Source: Melampsora larici-populina 98AG31 (Eukaryota > Basidiomycota > Pucciniomycetes > Pucciniales > Melampsoraceae). From it: a stretch of DNA of 64,000 nucleotides. The notes under the pieces were generated by a model. It made no database searches. It worked only from the letters and a program-made list of their open reading frames with translations, and was not told the DNA's origin. The stretch lies in the NCBI RefSeq assembly GCF_000204055.1, contig NW_006768792.1, forward strand, positions 467,736 through 531,735. The letters are read 5' to 3'. Below are positions 22,297 to 34,534 of this stretch, in pieces; the stretch's first letter is position 1, and every line of letters begins with the position of its first letter. The position numbers and the translations under genes are program-made.

Positions 22297-24750
22297 TTTT
22301 TTTTCTGAATTTTTTTTGAATTTTAATGATTAATTTTTTTTTGTTAGAACAGATGAGTTTTTTTTTTTGTTTGAACAGATAATTTTTTTTTTCATGTAAA
22401 TCTTTTTTGGGGTCTTTTTGGGATTTGGATTTTTGGATTTCATGGGGTTTCATTTGAATACATTTTATACAATTTTTTCTATACACATTTTTATATATGA
22501 CTTTTATATGACTTTTATATAACTTTTATATAACTTTTATATAACTTTTATATAACTTTTATATAACTTTTTTCATATACTTTTTTCATATACTTTTTTC
22601 ATATACTTTTTTCATATACTTTTTTCATATACTTTTTGATACTTTTATATATACTTTTGTATACTTTTTTATATACTTTTGTATACTTTTTTATCTTTCT
22701 TTTTTATATGTTTTCTTTTTGATCTTTCTTTCTTATCTTTCTGTTTTATATCTTTCTCTTATATTTTTCTTTTTATATCTTTCTTTTATAATTAAAAAGT
22801 AATTGTATCATTCATCATTATTTCATTAAGATTTCATTTAACTTATCAAAACAGAAAAAAAATCAATTGACTTTTTTTTGAAAAAGAAAAAAGAAAAGAA
22901 GAAAAAAAGAATTAATTGATGGGCCAACAAAAAAATAATATAATTTCATTTTACATTTTTCCAATTTCATTTAGATTAGATTAATGTTTACTTGTGTTAG
23001 AAAAGAAAAAAGTTGAAAAAAATTGTTGTATTTATATATACACTTCTTTTTCTTTCTTTTTCTTTCTTTTTTGGTATATGATGTGATTATTTACAATTTA
23101 TAAACATCTTATAATACTGATTTTAATTTTTCAACCATTTTTTTTTTGCTTAATAGGTTTTTGTTGATTTTGTATCTACATTTTTTTTGGTTTTTCTTGA
23201 TGATGATTAATCAATTATATTACAGTAGGTTTTTGAAAAAGCTTGTTATGCTTTTTTGTTGAGGTATTGTGACAGTGTAGGTGGCTAAGATTTGTGGTTA
23301 AGGTTTTTTTATGATGAGAAGTGGTGCTGAAGTGTGATCTGCTCTAATCTGGGTCTTGATTTCAAATAAGGTCTTCTGATTTCAACCCTGAGCAGCATTC
23401 TTTGATTGACACCTTCAAAGTAAGATCCAAAGATAAAACACCAACCACAGAACAAGTAAGAAAGGATGAAGGAAAAATTTGGCAAAAGGTCCAAGCTTGT
23501 GACCCTTCCCGATAGAACTAGCACAGGGGCAAAAATAGATGCTCACATTAAATTTTCTTGTTTTTTTTTCAATGTTTGTTCAATTTTACTTTCAAATTCT
23601 TTCCCTTTTCTTCCTGCTTTTCAGCTGAAGCACTACCAAAATTTTCAATTAAAGGAATCTGAAAAAGAAACAATCTTTTTGGAGAATATGGGAAAGTGTA
23701 CAATCCTCAATTTTGGACCGTGTGACTATACATGTTTTTTTTTTGAAAATCAAACTACTAATAACATAAGAAGAAATTGACCAATTTGAAAGGAGCTTAA
23801 GAACTTCAATCATGAGAGCACTTAACAATAACTCTCCCAACAAAAGCTGTACCAGGGAAACATAAACATGGGTAGACTAGAACCCAGGTTTCTTGGACCA
23901 TTTTGAAAAAAGGTGATCCAATTGTTAATGAAAACTCTAAAGTGGAAAACACTAAAGAAAAACCAAATCAGCTAGAAAGACATAAGGGATTGATTTAACA
24001 AAGGATTGGAAAATCAAAAAGAGGACAGTTGGAAGATATACCTTTTGAACTTAAGGCACCACATACTCTTTTAAGCAAAGAGATTTGGATGTGGAAGAAA
24101 TTTATCAAGTTTATTTGATAGTCTTACCTTGAGGAATGGTATGGTATGCTACACAAACAAAGAGAAATCTGAACTAGTTTTCTCTGTGATGTGATTTGCA
24201 ATTGCATCATGTTCTTTCCTTAAAAATTCAAGACACCACTAGAAAAACAGATTCACTCTTCTTCTTTAACTACATTGATCAGAGAAGAAAATATTCTTCT
24301 CTGAAAACTTTTTGTTGAAAGCTTCAGGATCAAACACCATGAAAAATTAGGTTTGGAAAAGAAGATGGGAAAAAGTCAACGGAAATCACAAGAGTGATCT
24401 TTTTTCTAGATTGACCGTGATACTAGGACTTATTCTTCATGGGTAGAAAAGATCATAAGATAATCATATTTCCTAAACTTGGTATGTAAACTGGATCACA
24501 TGCTGGGAAGTTGATTATTTTACTGATTAACTTGAGAACAACATATGATAAAAATACTCATGGTTCAGAACAAGTGTAGAGGTTTCAAAGGTTTCTTCAT
24601 AAGGATATTACAGCTAATGACCCAACATATCAGTACAAAGAGTACTGGTTCATATGGGCCTGGGGTTTTGGGTCCATATAAGGAAGGAAAGAAAGGTAAT
24701 GTAGTAGGAGCCTGTTTTGTTGATTTGAAGTCTGGATTCTTATCACTTGT
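22297..24750. other. AT-rich 3' region and intergenic DNA with simple repeats
   Basis: Starts with poly-T runs after the forkhead stop. Two adjacent tandem arrays follow, listed separately. Beyond 23 kb no credible gene is seen; frames are short and T-rich. Confidence 0.5.
22483..22715. repeat. two adjacent tandem arrays, ~12-13 bp units
   Basis: First a run of about seven TATAACTTTTA-type units (22495-22570), then about six TTTTTTCATATAC units (22567-22640), grading into TATACTTTTT-type degenerate units. Seen directly; probably replication slippage in the 3' flank of the forkhead gene. Confidence 0.8.
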
Positions 24751-24923
24751 CACAGGAAACAAGAGACAATTTTCCCGCAGGAAGACCGATTACACATAAT
24801 GTAGTTTCTGAGCCATAATGTATAAATAACACAGATATAACACCAAAATAATACATTTTGGCTCATTAACTGAGTCAGATACAATTGGTTTTCCCGCGGG
24901 AAAATTGTCCCTTGTTTCCTGTG
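24751..24923. mobile_element. ~173 bp MITE, copy 1
   Basis: Inverted termini CACAGGAAACAAG...CTTGTTTCCTGTG, extended by ACAATTTTCCCGC inward, with TGT on both sides as a possible 3-bp target duplication. The interior contains GATTACA-T-AATG-AGTTTCTGA-CC. A second copy in the same orientation lies at 45301-45467, proving a dispersed family. Confidence 0.82.
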
Positions 24924-27239
24924 TGTTTCTTTACGCATGCCTTCTTTTGTTACTTGGAAGGGAAGGATTCAATTTATAACCAATTCATCTTTTAGTGACT
25001 TATGAATGTCTGTTTGAGGTAAACATGTGATTATTAAAACTAGAGTTGATTTTCTTGATCCCTCTCTCTCTATCTGATTCCCTCTCTCTTGCCTTTTTCC
25101 ATATGATTCAATTTAGTTGTGGTTTACCAAAAAAATGACAATGGAGTTTGATTGTGATCTTGATTTTGATTCTCTAAAGCTTAAAGATCTGATAAAGTAA
25201 AACAAAATCATATGTATGTACATGTACAAAAACAAAAAACAAAGAAATAAAAAATGTGTACCATCTGACTTCAAAGCCTAGATTAAAGATAAACAAGAGA
25301 GGGAAAAAATGTAATTCAAGTGAGATTTTTCCCTGAATATAAATAAAAGAAGAAGAAAAAGAAAGGACAAATATATAATCATAAAATAGAATTTATCTTT
25401 TATCTTTTATTTGATGGTGGTTCCCGTGGTGGTCAAGACATAGAAATCAAAGTTGAAGTTGATGGTGTAACAGATATAGGATTTAGACTTGGAATAGAAG
25501 TTGGATTGGCCCTGGGTTTAAATGACTTTAGATTTGCTAAGTTCCAATTTACAGGTAAGCTTTCTTTTTGAAGGCGATGATGTTCAGGTTTTGGGAATTG
25601 GGATAATAGGTCTCACTCACTATTTTTATTAATGGTGCTTTTGAATTTTGAATTGAATGGTTTGTTCAACCTTTAGCCATCTTTGTGAGAAATTGCTTTC
25701 CAATTGTGATTTTGTCCCCCTCTCTTTCTCAGTTGCAACATGGCCATTGGCACCTAATTATCAGTGGTCCGTAGTGTCAGTTATATATCTTTGTTGGCTA
25801 TGCAAGTATGAAAGAAAAAAGAGTTTGACTGTTGGAAAAGTTGTCAAATCATGGGAAACAATAGTCCAAAGGAGATGTGTGAACCAGTGCATATGTTCAA
25901 TGATCAAACACCCACATTGTCTTATCAAAACATCATCAACCAGTCTTTGGTCATCAGAAGGGAGAGTACAAGCGCAGTGTGAGCTAGGTTGAAATGCTCT
26001 GAGGTTCAGCAACTCCTGCTCAACCAGGATACACATTTTGATTCAGGTGTTCTTGAGCAGCATGTATGGGCCTTTGAGACAGACTCTAACCCAACATGAT
26101 ACAATCCAAATTTTGGACAAACTCAACACATCTAAAGATCTCAACACCAAGAACGTTTGCAGTGAATGCAGTGAACACTTGATGACCTAAATGTTTCAAG
26201 ATAAAACAAGGTTGAAAATCTTGTATCATGATAATATTTTCATAGCTGCGTGGTTATAACTTGTTTTAGATGATCTCATCTTGTATGCCAAGCAATGTAA
26301 CAGGGCTTGTTTATCAAACACTCCATTGGTGTCTCTTCCCAAGTTCAACAGGCAAGCCTTGGGGGCTGAAATTCCATTGTTGCACAACCTTCAAAGATGG
26401 TTCAAGTGGTGATGAATTTCTTGATCCTTGCCATATGTGACCTGCGGATAGAAATTACTGAAAGTATAACCGATATTTTTGGGTTTGTCTCAAACATAAT
26501 TCAATCCTTTTTTTCTTCTGTTGAGATATTTTTATCATGGTTTTTTATCAGCATTCAAAGATCAATCAGAAACAGGTCTTTTATCAACACAGCCCCCTTT
26601 CAACTTGGTTTCAAACTGAATCTATTGATAGGAAAAACCATTAAAATTGAATATGTAGACTGACTCCATAACTTGTAGCAAGGTTTTCTTATCACTTGTC
26701 AACATATGGAAAAAAAAGTGGGGGTCTAGTCAGCTGGTATAAAAACCATGCTGAATCCAGCTTTATTTTTTGATTCAGCCTTCTCCAACTAGATCAATCC
26801 AGAAAGCATCCTTCATACATATCTCCTTGTCTAAAATGTGCAGTCCGATTCCTTCTATCATCCATTTAATTGCCTTATTTATAGCCGCACAACCCTGACA
26901 ATGTATTCAATTCAAGTGCCAATTAGATAGTACTCCATCAATCTCCTTCATCATCATTTGATTTGAGCACCGTTGATCACAAGAAATCTTGGTAAGCTCT
27001 CTGTGTTCTTCTGTGAACACTTGTTGCGGTAGCTCATATTTAACTCTGCCCTTGCCAATGCTTCACTAGCCTAGGTTCCAGTATCATATAAACAAGTTAA
27101 GTCTTAATCTTTCTCTCAAAAATCTTGACTAGGTTTTCCTGCATTCCAATCAGCCTTCATTGATCTCCAATTCCTGTTGAAGATCTGAGAGCTTACATGT
27201 GTTATGATATTTGGATTTGAGTATAGAAAGATCAGGAAT
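24924..27239. other. intergenic, no supported gene
   Basis: CT-rich tract near 25060-25100, otherwise AT-rich with short frames lacking splice continuity or motifs. The last ~300 bp upstream of 27240 has CT-rich sequence suitable for a promoter. Confidence 0.4.
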
Positions 27240-27677
27240 ATGCAAATATTACTCAAAAAGTTTGCATCTGTGGCCGGAGTGACCCTATTATGCTTCCAGG
27301 GGTTTGTGTGTGCATACCCATACACATGCCTCTACAAACGTGTGTATAACGGGGGTGGACCTAGTGTATCTGGAGATGCTAAGCTAAACCCCACAGTCTC
27401 AGCTGTTTGGGTTGATGACAGGACCAGAATTCCCAGGATTGATTGGATGGACAATGAGTCTTTGCAGGATTCTGTTCATATTGGAATTTTCTATGAAGCT
27501 AATGGGCAATGGGTGTCAGATCACCTTACTACGGTTTGGAACCCCACATGTGCGGATAAACCTGAAGTGGTGGACTCTGTGTTTGAATATGTTGAGATGA
27601 ATGGTGCAAGTCTTGCAGATAAATACATATTTGGGAAAGGTACAAAAAGGGAACATTTAAAGCTTGGTATAATATAA
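27240..27677 (+). CDS. small secreted protein candidate
   Basis: 145 residues from the ATG at 27240; an in-frame ATG 12 codons upstream exists but the shorter start puts a clean signal peptide at the N-terminus (basic KK, then hydrophobic VAGVTLLCFQGFVCA, cleavage probably after CA). The mature part is about 120 residues with few cysteines (TCLYKR, PTCADK) and no recognised domain. Size and secretion signal fit an effector-like or surface protein of a plant-associated fungus, which is inference. A GTAC donor-like site close to the C-terminus means a further exon cannot be excluded. Confidence 0.55.
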   Translation: MQILLKKFASVAGVTLLCFQGFVCAYPYTCLYKRVYNGGGPSVSGDAKLNPTVSAVWVDDRTRIPRIDWMDNESLQDSVHIGIFYEANGQWVSDHLTTVWNPTCADKPEVVDSVFEYVEMNGASLADKYIFGKGTKREHLKLGII

Positions 27678-28195
27678 TCAGACCATAATAAACTCAAACA
27701 ATCAAATTCAATGTTGGCTCATATGACAAATTGTGTTACTTGACTACATGTTGTTTCTCTGGCATCCTCTCTCACATAAAGTTGCTCTGGATTTCTATGG
27801 ATAGAACTCTTGATTTATGCATTGTACCCAGATCAAATATCTTTAAATTCAGTATCATTCAGAATATACATGCAACAATATGATTGAACTTGCTCCGCCA
27901 CTTTGAGGTTATAGGTCCATAATTATAAGACTATAATGTCATCACATGGGTATTGATGGCAGGTATATTGTTTCAAGTGACCTGTAGGTACCTTTCATAT
28001 CATTGTATCAAGGTATGAGAAATATTAAAGGTGTGAAAGGCATTTTCCTCTGGTGATTCTCTCTTCTTGACCCAGGTAAAAGTCTGGAAGAGGTATAACA
28101 CATAAAGAGATAGAAAGACTCCACTTGTGAAAGTTTATATAAGTGCACCCACAAACTGACTTGCATCCTTAGCTGAGAAGACTTCACTCATAATT
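27678..28195. other. intergenic
   Basis: No gene or repeat identified. Confidence 0.4.
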
Positions 28196-29771
28196 TTGAG
28201 AGCAAGTCCTGTGCTGCAGTATCAATACCTAGCATTGATAGTATCTTCAGAGTATGGATGTCCAGCGCCTCTTCTTTTGTCTGCATGGTTGAGAGTTAAC
28301 AGGTTTTGGAAGATGCCAACTGCTAAATATATGTTATCTTGGATAAACCTTATCTATCAGTCTAAATCCTGTAACCTGAACATCAAGGGTACACTTATGG
28401 ATGAGAGTGAGACTTGAAAAATAAAAAACTGAAAGATGTCACTGTCCTTTGAACTCTCTTTCAATCAATCAAATTTGTGCCCATTGCATCTGAATTTATG
28501 AAGAAGCAAAGGCTAGTGGAATCCCTATCAGGAATTACACTGAGCCCCTCAAGGTCAAAGCCAGAATGTAGCTGAAAACAATATTTGACTTCAAAATTTA
28601 GGCCCAGCTCAACAGCCCATCAGATGATAGAACACTCAAATAATGCAAAAGATCAATAGCAAGAACTTAACATAAGAGAATAGTGATAAGGTATTATCCA
28701 AAGTCTACACACCAAAGATGATAATAAGTGTAACTATCAAATGTGTGTTTGTAAGTGAACCCTATGGCTGGAAATATGTGATAGTGACAAACATGATTGA
28801 GAATCCAAGCTCTTGATAAGAGAAAAGAAAGGAAGTGATGTATTTAGTACCATCATAGCATCTCATTATGAGATCTTGATGGACATTGCCCATTGTGAAC
28901 ATGGCAATGACACACATCATGTGTCACATACACAGGGAACTCATCTACATGAATCTATTCAAATTTTAAATGAGTAATCCATCTCTCCAAACCGTGTTTG
29001 ATGATGAAAAACTTCACAGTTTTGCTTGGGGCCCTACAAAGTATTGAGCTCTAGGAACAAATCCAAAGAGATTGTGGACCAACGGGAAGATTCAAACCAA
29101 GTAAAAGACTCAAGATGATCCATGATGATTTGCTTAAGGCCAGCTACCCAATTGGAGATCAGGCTGCAGTATGAATGACCAAGAATTGAATCCATATGAT
29201 GATTGAAAAAGAATCCTCAAAGAGTGAGCTGAGGTATACTTTCCAGATATTGAGATCCTTGCAACAAGAAAATGGACTAAGTAAAAGAATATTTGAAATA
29301 CAATGCTATCAAAATAGTGCTGTAAAATCTCTCCTTGAGGATATGATCAAGTGGGGGAGCATGAGAACTGAAATTGAACAATATCATTTGGAGAATGATG
29401 TTGACCCTTATATTTCAAACCTTCTCATCCCTTTCTTGTAACCCCCCTCATCTACATTGAGGCACTATGTGTACATTATTGGGTCTTTTGAAGCGCAAGT
29501 GCATGCTGTAGTGTCTGCACAAGCACAAGAAAAACAGACAGAAGAGGCTTCATCAGGGACTCAGAAGAATATACAAGCAGCAGTAAGTAAATTCAACACA
29601 GACACTTCACAATCACAGGGGATAGAGGTACATTCAGAACCAGTGCATTCTTGTACAGAGGTGTCAGGTAATTCAGATGCCTCCACAACAGTAGGGTATC
29701 AAAATGAGGCTCAAGAGGACAAGCAACTTGATCTGACTCTGTACATGCCAGTGGAAGCCAAACATTACTAG
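28196..29771 (+). pseudogene. decayed paralogue of the secreted protein at 40.7-42.4 kb
   Basis: From about 29022 to 29771 one reading frame aligns by eye, without frameshift, to the last exon of the intact gene at 40683-42406. Matching segments include FKPSKRLKMIHDDLL (QPSKTLMKLHDDLL in the intact copy), NDVDPYISNLLIPFL (NRVDPYITNLLLPFL) and YIIGSFEAQVHA (YIFLSFEAHTQA). The frame is broken by at least four stops: TAG at 29052, TGA at about 29172 and 29187, and TAA at 29439. Upstream, APLLLSAWLRVNRFWKM near 28.27-28.32 kb and IASEFMKKQR near 28.49 kb resemble the first and second exons. The absence of frameshifts but presence of point stops suggests fairly recent inactivation by transitions. 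Confidence 0.72.
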
Positions 29772-31012
29772 TATATGAAAGAAAAAAAAATCCTCAAAAT
29801 GATGTATGAAGGCAGCTCAAATGTCAAGAACAGTAAATAATATCTAGATAGCAAGCTGGATTGAATTGGTGTGTTGTCTCAGATAATTTGAATAGTTTTG
29901 GTTGTTTTTCATTTATCTATAGTTCTTTAGTGTGAATCAGAAATTATCACAAGGCATTCCAAGAGTGTGTGATATCTGGACTTCACATAGAAAACTCGAT
30001 TTTAACCTATATCAGTTTGAGATGTTGATACTGACGGATTGGATCTTATTGATGCCTCATTGACCAGAAAATGCAAATTGATTCATAAAAACAACCTAAA
30101 GGAACACACATCAGAAGAAGAGAAATGTTGTATATGTCAGTCTCATTTCTTTATAGGGCAGCAAATTATTCAACTTGATTTAAAACATATATATCACCAG
30201 ATCAGGTAAGAGCTTCACATGCTGAAAACAAAAGGGCAAAGGATTGCAATGTCCATTGTGTTGCATTCCGATACGAAAACCTATTTCTATCAAACAAAAT
30301 ATTTTCTGGCCCAAAGATTTAATTTCAGACAAGGATGAATGCATATGAGCTGTACATACTCAAAGTCAACAAGGCCCATAACAAGTTATCCACTTGCTTT
30401 TTAGGCTAGGATCATCTTTCATTTCACTACAGTTGCCAAAATCTCTCTTCAAACATTTCTGTTAGTCCTTACCTATGTGTACCTGTCTGTATCAATGAAG
30501 AAGAAAAAATAAAAGAATAACAAAACCCCTAAGACTAAAGTTTCTCTGTAAATGCAATGAATCAACAAACTATGAGGAAGAGGCAATTGACGGCCTTCTA
30601 AGTAGCGATGATCAAGTGGGATCATAGGAAGACTTAAATTGATTTCGCTATCAGACACCATATATGTATGTCTGTACTAAATTTCAACCTCATGAGCTCA
30701 TGGTGGATCTATGTGATTTGCTCAGTGACTCTGAACTTCTTGGTAGAATGGCTTGTCCTTTTCACGACACTTTGATCAAACGGGCTTCAATCAGTAACAT
30801 AGGCGTTTTTGATATCACGCTGGTGTCCATGAGTCTTGCTCGTGAGTTTGGCTGTCTCTCAATATACCTAATCAATAACGTAACAAACATTCCATATTAC
30901 CTCTATATCTAAATGCAAGCCAAGATTATGTAGAAAACCGACAAAAATAGAATAACAGACACTAAAGAAACGATTCCAATGGATGAAAAGACCCCACCCG
31001 CGAAAAAAACTT
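29772..31012. other. intergenic
   Basis: No supported gene. Several short frames lack motifs. The segment next to 31013 is the 3' flank of the Pet127 gene. Confidence 0.4.
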
Positions 31013-34000
31013 TTAAATCTTTCTTTCCTTTAATCTTTCTTCTCCTTTGGTCAAGATCTTAATAGCTTTTTCTCTTTGATTTTGAATTTCTTCACTTACG
31101 ATACAGCCTGATTTTCTAGGTTGATTTAGATTCGAATCACGATCTTCTATAACAAATTCAACCGGTGCAATCCTTATAACTTTTTGTCCTGCTTGTGATT
31201 GAATTAATTCTCTTTGAAATGCCCATCCTTCTTTTGCCATTGATCTTAATTGTTTAACTAAATAAGAAACTTCTGTTTTATATTTCACACCTGGTGTAGG
31301 AATAAATGTATGAGGTTTAACGTCTGGAATAGTTTCTTCCGTCTTTACTGTTATATCATCTCCATTTTCTGGGGTCTGTTCATTAGCTGTCTCAGGCCAA
31401 TTTACTACTCTCATTAGTTGTCGATCAACGCCTTCAGGTAGAACAAGTTGACTGATTGCAAACTGGTTACGTCGGATCGAACGGTAAAGTGCATCGAGTT
31501 CTTCTGATTTCGAATGTTTCCACATTTGACAATACACAGACCAATCCAGCTTTCGTCGTAATTCACTAGCACTCGAGGTTGTCCCTGTCGTTGTTGTTGG
31601 ATTCCTTGAATCATTGACGTTTTGTGTAGAATCTGTCTTCACTTTGTTCGCCTGACACCAAGCATCGATATCGATATATCCATCGTCGACAATGTCACCA
31701 TTCAGATAGTTGTGATTCTGATATTGGAATGCGGTATACTCCTTCGGGGGTTCCAAGGTGACTGGCTCATCTGCTGGTTGAACAAAAACCCACATCTTAT
31801 TCTGTCCCTTGGCAAAAGATGTGATGCGCAAAGACTGAGAGATACCCAAAGGTGTGTTTAAAATAAGTATCGTCTTCGGATAATCTGAAAGGGTGTAAAG
31901 AACGAACCCTTTCTGGGTATGCTGTAGTAGCATCCTCCAAAATACGTTCCATATATCCAAGACAGATTTTGAAGACCTTGTCACCTTCTTCATGGGAGCC
32001 AAACAAAGCATCGTCCATCTTCGTGATAGGAACATATTCAAAACCAAAGACACGCTGAGTGTTATGATAAGCGACGAAAACCCCGTCCATTTGCCCAAGC
32101 CTAGCTTGGAACCTGATCGAGATCGAACAGAGAAACTGGTGAGAATATGATCGAGAAACGAGTTAATGGATGGTAGAGACTCAACTGGTACTTGAGAAAC
32201 GCAGATCGAATCAAATCCAAATATTCCCTCTCGAAGGACTCAAGCGGGCCTTGAGAAGATCGAATCTGATATCCAGCTGCATTCTGCCTCAGGTGAGAAA
32301 TATCAGTCGGGAACACTCGGTCTAGTTTTTGACAGATTGAGTGAGATTTTGACAGACATACAGCATGGTTCAGTCTATCGTGACGGATAGCAATCGTAGC
32401 TCGGGTCTTGATATCAAAAGTCCCGTTCCCAGGAAGATAATCATGTTGACAATCCAGTTGAGATCTAGTCATCATCAAATTTGTCTAAAATATCCACCTA
32501 TTAGCTTTTGTGATTGCACAAAAAAGGAAAGAACAATGCTCACTTTTCCAAATGCATAAGCTTCCCTTACACGTGTCTCATTTAGATCCACCACGTCCTT
32601 GTTTTTCTTCAGAAGTTGTGAAAACTCATCGTGAGGTAAAACAAAGAATTTTTCCAATACATGACCCTATTTGTGAAGAAAATCAAGGAAATCAGACCAA
32701 ACTCGTAGAGAAGTCAGTTTCAATTGGCGAGGAAACTTGCCAATGTCGATAAGATGGTGGAATCGGGGCACTCAGTGTCAGGCTCAAATGACTTGTCGGA
32801 ATCAATGGAATATTTACCAGTTGAGGCGTTGTAGTTGAGTAAAATCGATGCTGGCATCTTGGCACCGGGAGTCAATTCGACCTTTTTCTGAATTAAATGG
32901 TGAAAAGTGATCAGTTTTCAAATGAAGAGATGTGTGCATTGAAATATGGAGCCAAGACGAAATAAGAGTCAAATGAAAAAAACTTGCCTTGGTCGAAGTT
33001 ACATTTGAGGTGAGCATACCTACATTGAGTGGTCGGCTGCCGTTCAACATGAGGTATATTTGACTGAGTGTTTGTGTCATACTACTTGTACTCCCACAAT
33101 ATTTTCTGTCATTCTCATGTGCAAGGCCAGTCAGCTGTTCATCCCTTGAGCTAGTAATATAAGGTGTGAGTGCATCAAAGTTGAATTCATCAGGTGTGAT
33201 TAGATCTTGTAGTCGATGATCAAAGTTATAAACCATTGTTCGAGGATCTTGTAGCCAATGTACGCCAGGATTGAACAAGACTCTTGAAAGTCCATGTGCT
33301 AAAGTGGCTACCTTTGGCTGTGGGGTCGATGTAATGACAGGTTCGAATGGGATTGAAGTATACGAAAATGAAAAGTTGGCGTCTGGCTTGGTTCCCGGAG
33401 AGTTAGGAGGTTCGGGAGCTTGTGAAGGGTCAAAGAGTGGATGTGAGGCCAAAATGTCTGTTTCCAATGTAGCTTCTGCGTGAGGATTAGGTTTTGGACG
33501 AGGAGTTTTCTGCTTTGATGTGGAAGCCTGTTTTGAAGCCGAGTTCGAAGAAGAAGCTTGGTTTGGAGGCTCGGCGTTAGATTGTGATTGAGTATCTGTG
33601 ACGGTGCCAGCTGACTGCTTGGAGTTCTTCTGGGCCTTTCGATCCAGTTTGACTGGCGTAGGAGACTCCTTGAGCAATCTGAGGGTTTCCTCCGCTATCT
33701 TAAGTTTAATTTTCAGCTTCTTTTCCGGAGATTCTTTTCCAGTCAACCTCCCAACATTATCTTTAGCGATTTGTAAGATAGGTGTAAGATCTAATTTCTT
33801 TTGAGATGCGGCAAGAGTGCATTCTGCGTTGAGGTCTTTGACAAGTTTTCGAAGACTAGATTGTTGTGGCGCCCTTGGTTTACTCCTCCCAGAAGAAGCC
33901 TTTGTTTTTGATACGGGACCTCGATGAGAAATGAATTTATAATCTGTGTCAGTAGGAATCTGTCCAGCAAGATGATTAACAAATTGTCGATGAATGTATG

Positions 34001-34070
34001 CCGGAGGACGTGAACTGGCGGAGGCGAGGATGATCGAAGGTAAGGTTGATCGACGAGTACAGGCGAGCAT
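31013..34070 (-). CDS. PET127: Pet127-like mitochondrial protein
   Basis: Six exons (34070-32988, 32887-32741, 32666-32544, 32484-32186, 32112-31908, 31834-31013) give 892 residues. Hallmark segments of the fungal Pet127 family are present in order: LFNPGVHWLQDPRTMVYNF, EFNFDALTPYITSSRDE, KYCGSTSSMTQTLSQIY, PASILLNY, YSIDSDK, LEKFFVLPHDEF, TRSQLDCQHDYLPG, FDIKTRATIAIR, ESFEREYLDLIRSAFLKY, GQMDGVFVAYHNTQRVFGF. The N-terminus (MLACTRRSTLPSIILASASS) is arginine/serine-rich, fitting a mitochondrial targeting sequence. Yeast Pet127 is a mitochondrial inner-membrane-associated factor in RNA 5'-end processing and stability. Introns 1 and 2 appear to use GC donors (AAG/GCAAGT and TTG/GCAAGT), both required to keep the family frame. 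Divergently arranged with the MYST gene. Confidence 0.93.
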
Positions 34071-34534
34071 GGATGAGAAAGTCGAAGAGATAGTTGATGA
34101 TATTATTGAGAAACTGGATTGATAAAGGAGTCAAGAAGTAATCAAATCGAAAGCTTCGAGACCTGGTCAACAAAAAAATGATCCAACGGTAATCAAAAAA
34201 AAAGGTCAATCAGCTGACCCGATCGACCCGTTACATATGAAAACCTGTATCAGGTACCGCATATGATAGCACCGCATGCACTCTGCATTCGGTGCGTGAC
34301 CGGAATCGGGTATCACATCCAAAGACACCATGTTGATTTGATGATCAAGCCTGATTTTGATTGCAATCCTGATCATTCAAACATTCTCAACCTCAATCTC
34401 ATTTGCAAACTTCAAGCATACCTCAACTATTATCATCAACTCATCCAGCCAAACACAAGATAATTCAATCAGACGCGCTGTAACCATAGGAATTCATTCC
34501 TATAGTTTACAGCCAAGCACTACTCGCGTTCTTG
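34071..34534. promoter_or_regulatory. bidirectional promoter region, PET127 / MYST
   Basis: 464 bp separate the two divergent start codons. It contains CCGATCGACCCG and CGCATATGATAGCACCGCATGC with short palindromes, but no motif I can name with confidence. Shared promoter use is inferred from the arrangement only. Confidence 0.45.

Noticed and set aside
21727..22486. Long minus-strand frames opposite the forkhead C-terminus
   Set aside because: They are mirror translations of the Gly-Met and acidic repeats; the plus strand is supported by splicing and frame continuity.
22483..22715. CRISPR-like array
   Set aside because: Units are contiguous low-complexity tandem repeats with no spacers, in a eukaryotic genome.
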